A stretch of DNA of 64,000 nt from Mycolicibacterium sp. P9-22 (GTDB lineage: Bacteria; Actinomycetota; Actinomycetes; Mycobacteriales; Mycobacteriaceae): the NCBI RefSeq assembly GCF_008329585.1, contig NZ_NPKP01000014.1, positions 62,001 to 126,000 on the forward strand, written 5' to 3'. Under the pieces are notes generated by a model. It was not told the origin of the DNA and ran no database searches. It was given only the letters and a program-made list of their open reading frames with translations. Below, in pieces: positions 1 through 8,129 of this stretch (its first letter is position 1; the number at the start of each line of letters is the position of its first letter). The position numbers were made by a program, and so were the translations under genes.

Positions 1-840
1 GGCGACCCATGGCCGCTGCTGCAGCGGTGGGTGTCCACCCGTCCCGCGGCAGCCGCCGTGGAGCGGGCCCGGCTGCTGGGCCTGCCGGCGGCGGTGCTCG
101 GCGAGGTGACACGCGGTCACCCGGTCACCCGGCCGCACGGCCCCCGCGGGCGGCGGTCCGGCCGGCTGCTGGTCGTCGACATGTCGTCGATGTGGGCCGG
201 TCCGCTGTGCGGACAGCTGCTGCGCGGTGCGGATGCCACCGTGATCAAGGTGGAAAGCCCCCGCCGCACTGACGGCACCAGGGCCGGGTCTGCCGCCTTC
301 TACGACTGGATGAACCGCGGAAAACTGTCGTACGCACTCGAATTCGACGACCGCGCGGCGATGCTGCGACTGCTGGGGGCGGCCGATGTCGTGATCGAGG
401 GATCACGGCCCGCGTCGCTCATCCGCCGCGGCCTCGGGCCGGGTGACATCGCACCGCGGGCCGGGCGGATCTGGTGCCGTATCAGCGGATACGGCTCCGA
501 CGGTGACGCCGGCACGCGTGTCGCCTTCGGAGACGACGCGGCGGTGGCGGGGGGCCTGGTCGGTTCCGGACCCGAGGGGCCGGTGTTCGTCGGCGACGCT
601 ATCGCGGATCCGCTGACCGGTCTGCATGCCGCGAGCGCCGTGGCCGAGTCGCTGACGCGTGGCGGCGGCGAACTGATCGAGTTGTCGATGGCGGCGACCG
701 CGGCCGGCTACACCCGGTTTGTCGAGGGACCCCTGCGGGAACCCATCACACCGGCATCGGGCGCGTCGGCATCGCCATTGGGCGCCGACGACACTGCGGT
801 GCGAGCACTGCTGGATGAAAGGCATTCTGTGTCATGTTGA
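1..840 (+). CDS. CaiB/BaiF family (class III) CoA-transferase, 5' truncated
   Basis: The reading frame is open from base 1, so the N-terminus lies outside the window. The first 45 visible residues (tryptophan, then an Ala-rich helix and a GLPAAVL turn) look like the C-terminal end of one CaiB-type half. After a Gly/Arg linker a second Rossmann-like half begins with VVDMSSMWAGPLCGQLL and VIKVESP, the usual CaiB N-terminal signature, and later FGDDAAVAGGL, where the family carries its acyl-accepting aspartate. This suggests a fused two-half protein with a short second half. Family III enzymes move CoA between carboxylic acids. The substrate cannot be told. The stop overlaps the start of the next gene (ATGTTGA), so the two are probably co-translated. 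Confidence 0.75.
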   Translation, partial: GDPWPLLQRWVSTRPAAAAVERARLLGLPAAVLGEVTRGHPVTRPHGPRGRRSGRLLVVDMSSMWAGPLCGQLLRGADATVIKVESPRRTDGTRAGSAAFYDWMNRGKLSYALEFDDRAAMLRLLGAADVVIEGSRPASLIRRGLGPGDIAPRAGRIWCRISGYGSDGDAGTRVAFGDDAAVAGGLVGSGPEGPVFVGDAIADPLTGLHAASAVAESLTRGGGELIELSMAATAAGYTRFVEGPLREPITPASGASASPLGADDTAVRALLDERHSVSC

Positions 841-2135
841 TTCAACGGGCGGCGCTGCTCGACGGCCGACTGGTCGATCTCCGCGTCGGTGCGCAGATCA
901 CCGAGTTGGCTCCCCACCTCGCCCCGCATCCCGATGAACAGGTGCTCGACGCCGCCGGTGGTGCCGTCATCCCCGGGCTGCACGATCACCATGTACACGT
1001 GCATTCCGCTGCGGCGGCGGCCGATTCGGTCCGGGTCGGTACCGCGGAGGTGAACAACCGTGATGACCTCGCGCAGATCCTGGCCGATGCCCAACCGGGC
1101 GAGGACGGCTGGATCCGTGCGGTCGGCTACCACGAGGCGGTGGCCGGTCCGCTGGACCGGACCAGGCTGGACACGCTCGCCCCACCGGTTCCGGTGCGGG
1201 TCCAGCACCGCAGCGGGGTGCTGTGGACGCTGAACTCGAAGGGGTTGGCCGCGGTGGGCCTGGCCGATCACCCCGATGGCCGGTTGCGCAGCGCCGACCG
1301 CACCTGGTCGGATGCGCTGCAGCGACGCGATACCGCCATCGACGACCTGAGCAACCGGCTGTCCTCCTACGGAGTCATCGGGATCACCGACGCCACACCG
1401 GATCTCGATATCGGCGATATCGTCAAGCTGGACGAGGTGCACCGGCATGGAGGAATGCGTCAGCGGCTGCACCACCTGGCGCCCGGCAAGCGCATCCTGC
1501 ACGACGACAATCTGAACCTCGACGAGCTCACCGATTGGGTGGTGCGCCGCCACCGCGACGACGCGCCGGTCGCGGTGCACTGTGTGACCGCGGCCCAGCT
1601 CGTCGTGACCATCGCCGCATTGCGGGCCGCGGGCAGCCATCCCGACGATCGCATCGAACATGCCGCGGTGGTGCCCGATGACTGCCTCACCGATCTCGTC
1701 GAGCTGGGTGTCCTGGTGGTCACCCAGCCCAATTTCGTGGCCGAACGCGGCGACCAGTACCTGACGGATGTCCCGGCTGATGAGCACCACCAGCTGTGGC
1801 GCCTCGCATCGCTGCTTGATGCCGGGGTGCGGGTGGCGCTGTCGACGGATATGCCCTTCGGGGACGGCGATCCGTGGGCAGCCATGCGCGCCGCGGTGCA
1901 TCGCCGTACACCGACCGGCGCGACACTGGGCGCGGACGAACGGGTCGGCGCACGCACCGCGCTGGAACTGTTCCTGGGCACGGCGACCGCGCCGACGGCG
2001 CCGCGCAGTGTGGCACCCGGCCAGCCGGGTGATCTGTGCGTGCTCGACGTGCCGCCGGCCATCCTTCTCGAAGATCTGGACGGTGGCGCCGTCGTCGCCA
2101 CGTTGATCGACGGGGAAATCACCTATCGCAGGTGA
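834..2135 (+). CDS. Amidohydrolase (YtcJ-like, metal-dependent)
   Basis: 433 residues. An N-terminal small beta domain (about 1-47) leads into PGLHDHHVHVHS, whose H53-V-H55 pair is the first metal-binding motif of the amidohydrolase superfamily. RIEHAAVV supplies a later histidine and ALSTDMPFG (C-terminal third) the conserved aspartate. A C-terminal return to the beta sandwich (LCVLDVPPAILLEDL) is present. At 433 residues it is shorter than many YtcJ-type members (about 500-550). It hydrolyses an amide or cyclic amide bond in the cytoplasm; the substrate is unknown. The ATG at 834 overlaps the CoA-transferase stop by 7 bases, which fixes the start and suggests a shared pathway with that gene. 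Confidence 0.8.
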   Translation: MLIQRAALLDGRLVDLRVGAQITELAPHLAPHPDEQVLDAAGGAVIPGLHDHHVHVHSAAAAADSVRVGTAEVNNRDDLAQILADAQPGEDGWIRAVGYHEAVAGPLDRTRLDTLAPPVPVRVQHRSGVLWTLNSKGLAAVGLADHPDGRLRSADRTWSDALQRRDTAIDDLSNRLSSYGVIGITDATPDLDIGDIVKLDEVHRHGGMRQRLHHLAPGKRILHDDNLNLDELTDWVVRRHRDDAPVAVHCVTAAQLVVTIAALRAAGSHPDDRIEHAAVVPDDCLTDLVELGVLVVTQPNFVAERGDQYLTDVPADEHHQLWRLASLLDAGVRVALSTDMPFGDGDPWAAMRAAVHRRTPTGATLGADERVGARTALELFLGTATAPTAPRSVAPGQPGDLCVLDVPPAILLEDLDGGAVVATLIDGEITYRR

Positions 2136-2138
2136 CGC

Positions 2139-2276
2139 TCAGTCCGGCGGTTCAGCGCCCGGTTCGGGCTTGTGCACATCCGGTGTCTGCTCATCGACCT
2201 CGGACTCGTCCACCTTCGGGCGGGAGTCGTCACCTGGATCGTCGTCGTCGACGTACATACCTTTACCGCGAGGCAT
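2139..2276 (-). CDS. Small acidic protein, 45 aa, unknown function
   Basis: A short minus-strand reading frame starts at ATG 2276 after an AGAAAGGGAG Shine-Dalgarno stretch and ends at TGA 2139. It begins MPRGKGMYVDDDDPGDDSR and continues as a strongly acidic, Pro-rich tail (PDVHKPEPGAEPPD at the end). It has no membrane segment or cysteine and is probably intrinsically disordered. It faces the preceding amidohydrolase tail to tail with a 3-base gap. I recognise no function. Support is the Shine-Dalgarno, the coherent composition and the exact fit between neighbours; conservation across mycobacteria would settle it. Confidence 0.55.
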   Translation of the reverse strand: MPRGKGMYVDDDDPGDDSRPKVDESEVDEQTPDVHKPEPGAEPPD

Positions 2277-2654
2277 CGGCTCCCTTTCTGAAGTTGTGGC
2301 GCATTCCTGTCCGGGCTACCCACAACGACGGCTCAGATAAACCGTGCGGGGTCGATCCGGGGCGCGCAGGATAACAATCCGGTCACAGTGGGAGATCACG
2401 ATCAATTAAAAGTTTGCCGGTTGACATAAGAAAACGCCGGGAATTATCAGAAGACAGGACCGTTTCCGCCGAGATTGCGACCGAACTCACGTTCGTATGG
2501 TGTAACACCGGCGAATGCGGGCCGACGTTTGGCGATCGGCCCATCGGGGCACCAACACGACACGCGTACCGTTGTTTTCGGGTCTGGGACCGTAAGTCTG
2601 GGATGTCTAGCACGAGGCATACAGAAGTCAGAACACGAAGGACACCAATCAATC
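2277..2654 (+). promoter_or_regulatory. 378-bp gap with a candidate SigA-type promoter
   Basis: This is the longest gene-free stretch in the window. It holds the divergent upstream regions of the small acidic gene (minus) and the haemophore-like gene (plus). A TTGACA hexamer at 2421-2426 is followed after 18 bases by TATCAG at 2445-2450, a fair match to a vegetative promoter reading right. The surrounding sequence (about 2399-2450) is AT-rich against a GC-rich background. I saw no IdeR-type 19-bp palindrome, which would be expected if the downstream gene were iron-regulated. No open frame here looks coding. Confidence 0.35.
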
Positions 2655-3041
2655 ATGAAGCTGAAGAACACACGCATGCGCCGGGTTTCCGCGGGCTGTC
2701 TGCTGGGAGCGGCCGCCGCCGCGCTGGTAGCTGCGCCGACCGCCTCGGCGGCTCCGAACTGCAGCCCCGACGCCGTGGCCGGCACCGTCAGCTCGGTGAC
2801 CGGTGCCGCGAGTGCCTACCTGAACGCCCATCCGGGCGCCAACCAGGTTGTGCAGGCGGCCCGCACACAACCGCGTGCCGAGGCGTCGGCGAACATCCGG
2901 GCGTACTTCACCGCGAATTCGCAGGAGTACTACGAGCTGCGCGGCATCCTGGCGCCGATCGGGGACACCCAGCGGCAGTGCAACGTCACGCTGCTGTCCC
3001 CCGAATTGGCATCCGCCTACTCGGAATTCATGGCCGGTTAG
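2655..3041 (+). CDS. Secreted haemophore-like (haem-binding) protein
   Basis: 128 residues from ATG 2655. The N-terminus is a clear Sec signal peptide: basic MKLKNTRMRR, a hydrophobic stretch, and an APTASA-APNC cleavage region near residue 32. The mature part is small and alpha-helical with a cysteine just after the cleavage site and a second near the C-terminus (TQRQCNVT), which fits one disulfide. The pattern (helix with VTGAASAYLNAHPGAN, then YFTANSQEYYELRGILAPI) is that of the mycobacterial haemophore family typified by Rv0203, which binds haem outside the cell and passes it to MmpL3/MmpL11. I infer haem binding from family likeness only. The gene stands alone, and no MmpL gene is adjacent. 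Confidence 0.7.
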   Translation: MKLKNTRMRRVSAGCLLGAAAAALVAAPTASAAPNCSPDAVAGTVSSVTGAASAYLNAHPGANQVVQAARTQPRAEASANIRAYFTANSQEYYELRGILAPIGDTQRQCNVTLLSPELASAYSEFMAG

Positions 3042-3064
3042 CAGACCCGGTTCCCGTCGCCCGC

Positions 3065-3997
3065 CTACGCGGGTGACGGGGCCGGCTCGCCGGTGAACGC
3101 GCGCCGCAGCGTGGCGCACTGGCTGTCGAAGAACGCCCGCGACACCGCGGCTTTCGGGGCGACGCCGTCGAAACCGTGGAACGCCCCCTGCACCACCTCC
3201 ACATCACATGGCACGCCCGCCTCGCGAAGTCGCTTCGCGTAGGCGAGGTCCTCGTCGTGGAACAGGTCCAGGGTGCCGACACCGACCCAGGCGGGAGGCA
3301 GCCCGCTCAGGTCCTGACGGCGGGCGGGGACCGCCACCTCGGGGTCCGCCCCACCGAGATAGGCCGACCAGCCGAAGCGATTGCTCTCATGCGTCCACAG
3401 CCGGTGTCCCGGATTGTCGAACTGCGGGCCCACCGACCTGTCATCGAGCATCGGGTACACCAGCAGTTGCGCCACCAGCGCCACCTCGCCCCGGTCGCGG
3501 GCCAGCAGCGCGAGCGCGGCGGCCAGACCGCCACCGGCGCTGGCTCCGCCGATCGCCACCCGCCCCGGATCGACCGCGGGCAGCCCGGACAGCCAGGTCA
3601 GAGCCGCGTAGCAGTCCTCAAGGCCGGCCGGATACGGATTTTGTGGCGCCAACCGGTAGTCCACCGAGGCCACCGTCACGCCGAGCGTGGACGCGAAGCG
3701 CCGGCACAACACGTCGTCCTGGGCGGCGCTGCCGATCACATAACCCCCGCCGTGGATCCACAGCAGCGCCGGACCGGGTGTGTGCACTCCGGTCGGCCGG
3801 TACAGCCGGACGCCGACGCCGGAGCCCAGGGTGAGCACCTCCACTCCGGGCGGGACACGTCGATCGGTCAGCACGGTCATCCGCTGCAGCAACGCGAGGC
3901 TTCGCGGCGTGACGATCTTGCGAGGCAGAAGGCGCGCGAAGCGGGTCAGCTCCCGGTGGAAGGCGGCGGTTGTCGACACCCCGACAGTATTGCTCAC
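3065..3997 (-). CDS. lipW: Alpha/beta hydrolase, HSL-type esterase/lipase (LipW-like)
   Basis: 310 residues. All hormone-sensitive-lipase family signatures are present: oxyanion motif HGGG at 82-85, nucleophile serine 153 in GGASAGGG, aspartate 244 in TLDLFHDED, and histidine 274 in GAFHGFDG. There is no signal peptide, so it should be cytoplasmic and hydrolyse short or medium acyl esters. Size and sequence match M. tuberculosis LipW (Rv0217c, about 300 aa). It follows the HD-domain gene with a 15-base gap and is probably the last gene of a fadE-HD-lipW operon. The gene symbol rests on family likeness and on the nearby lipC, and the exact substrate is unknown. Confidence 0.8.
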   Translation of the reverse strand: MSNTVGVSTTAAFHRELTRFARLLPRKIVTPRSLALLQRMTVLTDRRVPPGVEVLTLGSGVGVRLYRPTGVHTPGPALLWIHGGGYVIGSAAQDDVLCRRFASTLGVTVASVDYRLAPQNPYPAGLEDCYAALTWLSGLPAVDPGRVAIGGASAGGGLAAALALLARDRGEVALVAQLLVYPMLDDRSVGPQFDNPGHRLWTHESNRFGWSAYLGGADPEVAVPARRQDLSGLPPAWVGVGTLDLFHDEDLAYAKRLREAGVPCDVEVVQGAFHGFDGVAPKAAVSRAFFDSQCATLRRAFTGEPAPSPA

Positions 3998-4012
3998 CGG
4001 ATGACGTCCGCA

Positions 4013-4525
4013 TCACCGATCCCGGGTGACGAGCACCCGCCGCGCGATGTCGAGCACCTGCTCGACGGTGGCGCCGGCGGCGCCGGGTTCCTTCGCCGCA
4101 TCGTCATAGCGCCGCAGCCGCAACGCATCCGGCCACCACGGATGGTCGGTGAAGGCGGGGTCGACCGCCGCGCCGCCCTGATGCTGCAGTGACCGTCGGG
4201 AGGTGGCGCTGAGCTGGTAGCCCGGGACGGTCGCCGCCAGATGGCGTTTCGCCGCCACGTGGGCCCCGGCCAGCCAGCCGACCCGCTCCCCGTACCGGGG
4301 TGTCAACCATTCCCGCGCCGACTGGTCGTGCGCGGGGCCGGCGGGCAGCAGCGGGCTGTGCGCGATGTCGTGCAGTGCGGCCGCCAACACCAGTTCGTCA
4401 TCGGCCCCGTCATCGAGGGCGCGGGCCGCGGACTGTAGCGCGTGGTCGAGTTCGTCGACGTCGACCTCATCCCACACCCCCCGCAGCGACAGCAAGATGT
4501 CGGCGAGATCGGCGTGTTCGGGCAT
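4013..4525 (-). CDS. PhnZ-like HD-domain oxygenase/hydrolase
   Basis: 170 residues from ATG 4525; a GTG at 4561 would add 12 residues. The core is an HD fold: a first histidine in DHALQSAARAL, the HD pair in AAALHDIAHS, then a histidine in GAHVAAKRHL, followed by RRSLQHQGG and RLRRYDDAAK. HVAAKR and RRSL-x-x-QGG are what I know from the PhnZ/TmpB branch of HD proteins, mixed-valent diiron enzymes that oxidatively cleave C-P bonds, related to myo-inositol oxygenase. No phosphonate genes are nearby; it lies between a fused acyl-CoA dehydrogenase and a lipase. A different alpha-hydroxylated substrate is therefore possible. Family placement is fairly secure and the reaction is not. Confidence 0.65.
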   Translation of the reverse strand: MPEHADLADILLSLRGVWDEVDVDELDHALQSAARALDDGADDELVLAAALHDIAHSPLLPAGPAHDQSAREWLTPRYGERVGWLAGAHVAAKRHLAATVPGYQLSATSRRSLQHQGGAAVDPAFTDHPWWPDALRLRRYDDAAKEPGAAGATVEQVLDIARRVLVTRDR

Positions 4526-4582
4526 GGGTTCAGGGTATCGGCATGCCTGCTCGGAGCCCACCGGACTTCCGTCGAATGGCGG

Positions 4583-6751
4583 CTATTTGAGCAGCGGATC
4601 GCGCGGCAGGCCGAGGATCCGCTCGGCGATGGTGTTCCGGGTGATCTCCGATGTCCCCCCGGCGATCGTCATGGCGCGGTTGCCCAGGTACGTGCGGGTC
4701 AGCGCCTCGTTGCCGCCGGTGACCGCAGACACCCCGGCGAGCGCCATGCCCAGTTCGGTGAGGCGCTGCGAGTGTTCGGCCACCAGCAGTTTGGTCACGT
4801 TGCCCTCCGGCCCGGGTTCGGTACCGGCGAGGGCCCGGCTGACCCGGCGCAGGTTGAGCATCGGCAGGGTCAGGGTTTCAGCGATCACCCGGCCCGTCTC
4901 GTGCAGGTGGGCGGCGGCCACCGCGGGCGGTGCCCCATCCAGTAGCGCGACGAGATCGGCGGTGCTGAACCCGGTGGGCGCAGCCGATCCGCCGCCGATC
5001 GAGATGCGCTCGTTGCCCAGCGTGGCGCGGGCGACCAGCCAGCCCTTGTTCACATCGCCGATGACATCGGCGTCGGGGACGAAGACGTCATCGAAGAACA
5101 CCTCGTTGAAATGGGCGTCGCCGGTGATGCCGCGCAGCGGATTCACGCGCACGCCAGGGGCTTTCATGTCGATGGCCATCATCGTGACGCCGGCGTGCTT
5201 GGGCGCCTCGGGGTCGGTGCGCACGGTGGCCAGGCCCCACTGGCAGTGCTGGGCCAGGCTGGTCCACACCTTCTGGCCGGTCACCGTCCACCCGCCCTCG
5301 ACGCGCTTGGCGGCGGTCCGCACCGCGGCCGCATCCGAACCCGCCTCGGGCTCGGAGAAGAGCTGGCACCACATCGACTGCCCGCGCAGCACCGGCTCCA
5401 CCCACCGGTTCCGCTGATCGTCGGTGCCGGCCTGGGCGATGGTCAGGGTCACCCACCCGGTGATGCCCATGTCGGGGATGGCGACATCACGGAATTCCTC
5501 CTCGATGACCAGCTGCTCCAGTACATCGGCCGCCCGCCCCCACGGTTTCGGCCAGTGCGCCACCAGATAACCGGAGTCGACCAGGAAATCACGTTTCTCA
5601 GCCTCGGGCAGCGAGCGCGCTTTCGCGGCGGCCTCCGCTGCGGCCGCCCGGTGCTGCTCGGCCTCCGGGGGCACGCTGAAGACCACGCCGTGCGTCCGCC
5701 CTGCGCGCTGTGCGTCGACGAGGTCGGTCAGTGGATCGTCGCCGTCGGTGAGCAGTGCGGACAGGCTGCGCGCCCGGCGTAGGTACAGATGGGCGTCGTG
5801 CTCCCAGGTGAACCCGATACCGCCGTGCAATTGAATATTGTTCTGCGCGTTGAAGACCTGCGCCCGGACGGCGTGCGCGGCGGCTGTCGCGGCCGGCAGC
5901 CAGGCCGCCTCCAGGTCGTCGGCCCGGGCGGCGGCCCAGGTGGCCGCGGTGGTCTGCTCGGCGTCGACGAGCATGTTCGCGGCATGGTGCTTGACGGCCT
6001 GGAACGTGCCGATGGTGCGGCCGAACTGCTCACGGACCTTGGCGTACTCGACCGCCATGTCCAGACTGGCCCAGCTGACCCCGACGGACTCGGCCGCGGC
6101 CAGGATGCGAAACACGGTGCGGGCGTGCCTGGCCGCGCCGCGCAACACCCGGTCGGCGGCGATCGCGGCGCCGCGCATCGACACCGAGCCGACCGAGCGG
6201 GTGGTGTCCAGGGACGGCAGCGCGGTGACGGTGACGCCGTCAGCGGCCGCCTCGACCACGACGAGGTCCTCACCGGCGGCCAGCACCAGCACATCGGCGT
6301 CCGGTGCGCCCAGCACCGCGGGCCACTGGGCGGTGGCGTTCAGATCGGGCTCCATGTTCACCTGCACGGTGAGGCCGAGCGCGGCGACCGTGCTGCCGTC
6401 GGCGAGGCCCGGGAGAAGTTGAGCCCGAACGGAATCGGGTGCGCACCGGTCGATCACCAGGGCGGCGGCCACAGTCGGCAGGAACGGGCCCGGGGTCAGC
6501 TCGCGACCGGTGATCTCGGCAATGATCGCCAACTCGGCCAATCCGAAGCCCGACCCACCGAACTCTTCGGCGATCGCCAGCCCATTCCAGCCCAGTTCTG
6601 CACCGGCGGACCAGATTTCGCGCGAATAGCTGCCGGGTTGATCGAGTGTGGCGCGGGCGGCGGCGCGGCTGCCGGAGCGGTGGAGCCGCCCGAAGGCCGC
6701 GGCGGCGAGATCCTGGTGTTCTTCGGTGATGGCCAGCGCAGACTTGGTCAT
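4583..6751 (-). CDS. Fused double-domain acyl-CoA dehydrogenase (FadE6/FadE22/FadE34 type)
   Basis: 722 residues, twice the normal size. Residues about 1-330 form one acyl-CoA dehydrogenase half (AIAEEFGGSGFG, VREQFGRTIGTFQAVKH, LHGGIGFTWEHD). Residues about 360-722 form a second half (FSEPEAGSDAAAV and TGQKVWTSLAQHCQWG for FAD and substrate, ending with AGGTSEITRNTIAERILGLP). Such fusions occur in mycobacteria as FadE6, FadE22 and FadE34; FadE34 acts on steroid side-chain CoA esters. The fusion replaces the alpha2beta2 arrangement used by paired genes such as those at 15062-17190. It oxidises an acyl-CoA to the enoyl-CoA with FAD, in the cytoplasm. It heads a likely operon with the HD and lipW genes. 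Substrate unknown. Confidence 0.85.
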   Translation of the reverse strand: MTKSALAITEEHQDLAAAAFGRLHRSGSRAAARATLDQPGSYSREIWSAGAELGWNGLAIAEEFGGSGFGLAELAIIAEITGRELTPGPFLPTVAAALVIDRCAPDSVRAQLLPGLADGSTVAALGLTVQVNMEPDLNATAQWPAVLGAPDADVLVLAAGEDLVVVEAAADGVTVTALPSLDTTRSVGSVSMRGAAIAADRVLRGAARHARTVFRILAAAESVGVSWASLDMAVEYAKVREQFGRTIGTFQAVKHHAANMLVDAEQTTAATWAAARADDLEAAWLPAATAAAHAVRAQVFNAQNNIQLHGGIGFTWEHDAHLYLRRARSLSALLTDGDDPLTDLVDAQRAGRTHGVVFSVPPEAEQHRAAAAEAAAKARSLPEAEKRDFLVDSGYLVAHWPKPWGRAADVLEQLVIEEEFRDVAIPDMGITGWVTLTIAQAGTDDQRNRWVEPVLRGQSMWCQLFSEPEAGSDAAAVRTAAKRVEGGWTVTGQKVWTSLAQHCQWGLATVRTDPEAPKHAGVTMMAIDMKAPGVRVNPLRGITGDAHFNEVFFDDVFVPDADVIGDVNKGWLVARATLGNERISIGGGSAAPTGFSTADLVALLDGAPPAVAAAHLHETGRVIAETLTLPMLNLRRVSRALAGTEPGPEGNVTKLLVAEHSQRLTELGMALAGVSAVTGGNEALTRTYLGNRAMTIAGGTSEITRNTIAERILGLPRDPLLK

Positions 6752-6877
6752 GATGAATTGAAGCTACCGGTCCCATCGAACCCGCCCTAAGTGATGCGGA
6801 TCACAATTTGACGACCATGTAGACAGATCCTCGAGAATGTCTGCTTAGCGAGGGTCCTGCGCGGGTACGCTCGCGCC

Positions 6878-8101
6878 ATGACGGCACGACCGGACACCCG
6901 GTACCCCGGACCGACGTTGATGAGCCGCGCACGTTGGTTGCTGAAAGCCAATCACGCCGACCGGATGCTGGCATTGACCGTGGCCTCGGCATCGCTGCCG
7001 GTGATCGGAAAACAGCTCGAGCCACTCGGCGGCCTGGCCGCCATGGGAGTGTGGGGCTTCCGTCAGTTCCCGGAGATGATGTCCGCGACGGCCAAGGCCT
7101 GGTTCGCGCCCGGAAACGGGGCGGTGCGAAAGGCCGAGCGGGACCAGACCGTGACGGTCGCCAAGGACGGACTGCGCGGCGTGGTGCCCGCGGCCGACCT
7201 AGCCGGGGACTGGCCGGCCCCCGAGCAGCTGCCGCCGCTGTGGAACACCATCGAGTATCGGCGCAATGTCCACCGGAGCTCGGTGCGCTACGGAAACCAC
7301 CCCATGCAGCTCCTGGACGTGTGGCGTCCCGCCGAACTACCCAGCGAGCCCGCGCCCGTTCTGCTGTTCGTCCCGGGCGGCGCGTGGGTGCACGGCAGCC
7401 GGATCCTGCAGGGTTACGCAATGCTGTCGCACCTGGCCGAGCAGGGCTGGGTCTGTCTGTCCATCGACTACCGGGTGGCGCCACATCACCGCTGGCCGCG
7501 CCACCTGACCGATGTGAAAGCGGCGATCGCCTGGGCGCGGGCCAATGTCGACAAGTTCGGCGGTGACCGTAACTTCGTGGCCATCGCAGGCTGCTCGGCG
7601 GGCGGCCACCTGGCCGCACTGGCCGGGCTGACGCCGAATGACCCTGAACTGCAGGGGGATCTGCCCGACGACGCGGACACCTCGGTGGACGCCGTCGTCG
7701 GCATCTACGGCCGGTATGACTGGGAGGACCGTTCCACCGTCGAACGGGACCGCTTCGTCGACTTCCTGGAACGCGTGGTCGTCGGCCGCAAGATCGGCCG
7801 TCATCCGGAGATCTTCCGGCAGGCGTCCCCGATCGCCAGGGTGCATCGCGACGCGCCGCCGTTCCTGGTCATCCACGGCACCGCGGACACCGTGATCCCG
7901 GTCGACCAGGCGCGCAGTTTCGTCGACCGTCTGGAAGCCACCTCGGCGGGCCCGGTCAGTTATGTCGAGTTCCCGGGTGCCGGTCACGGGTTCGACATGA
8001 CCGACGGCGCGCGTACCGGGGCGATGGCGAAGGCAATCGGATTGTTCCTCAACCAGATCCACCGAAACTCGGCGGCACGCAAGGCCAAGGCGGTTATATA
8101 G
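6878..8101 (+). CDS. lipC: Alpha/beta hydrolase, lipase LipC type
   Basis: 407 residues. A 120-residue N-terminal extension precedes the hydrolase core. The oxyanion loop reads LFVPGGAWVHGS, the nucleophile is serine 240 in GCSAGG, the acid is in HGTADTVIP and the histidine in GAGHGFDM. LipC (Rv0220) is a cell-surface esterase in M. tuberculosis of about this length. No classical signal peptide is visible. The next gene is a wax ester/DGAT-type acyltransferase 28 bases downstream, as in Rv0220-Rv0221, so an ester-making and an ester-breaking enzyme are co-transcribed. The lipO-like gene at 10462 is a paralogue with the same extension. Confidence 0.85.
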   Translation: MTARPDTRYPGPTLMSRARWLLKANHADRMLALTVASASLPVIGKQLEPLGGLAAMGVWGFRQFPEMMSATAKAWFAPGNGAVRKAERDQTVTVAKDGLRGVVPAADLAGDWPAPEQLPPLWNTIEYRRNVHRSSVRYGNHPMQLLDVWRPAELPSEPAPVLLFVPGGAWVHGSRILQGYAMLSHLAEQGWVCLSIDYRVAPHHRWPRHLTDVKAAIAWARANVDKFGGDRNFVAIAGCSAGGHLAALAGLTPNDPELQGDLPDDADTSVDAVVGIYGRYDWEDRSTVERDRFVDFLERVVVGRKIGRHPEIFRQASPIARVHRDAPPFLVIHGTADTVIPVDQARSFVDRLEATSAGPVSYVEFPGAGHGFDMTDGARTGAMAKAIGLFLNQIHRNSAARKAKAVI

Positions 8102-8103
8102 AC

Positions 8104-8122
8104 TCCTCCAGGCAGGGGAGGA
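8104..8122 (+). promoter_or_regulatory. Hairpin covering the Shine-Dalgarno of the WS/DGAT gene
   Basis: Directly after the lipC stop, TCCTCC (8104-8109) can pair with GGAGGA (8117-8122) across a 7-base loop. The second arm is the Shine-Dalgarno for the GTG start at 8130. Pairing would hide the ribosome site unless ribosomes finishing lipC open it, which would couple the two genes. This is read from sequence only; no expression evidence. Confidence 0.35.
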
Positions 8123-8129
8123 TTAGCCG

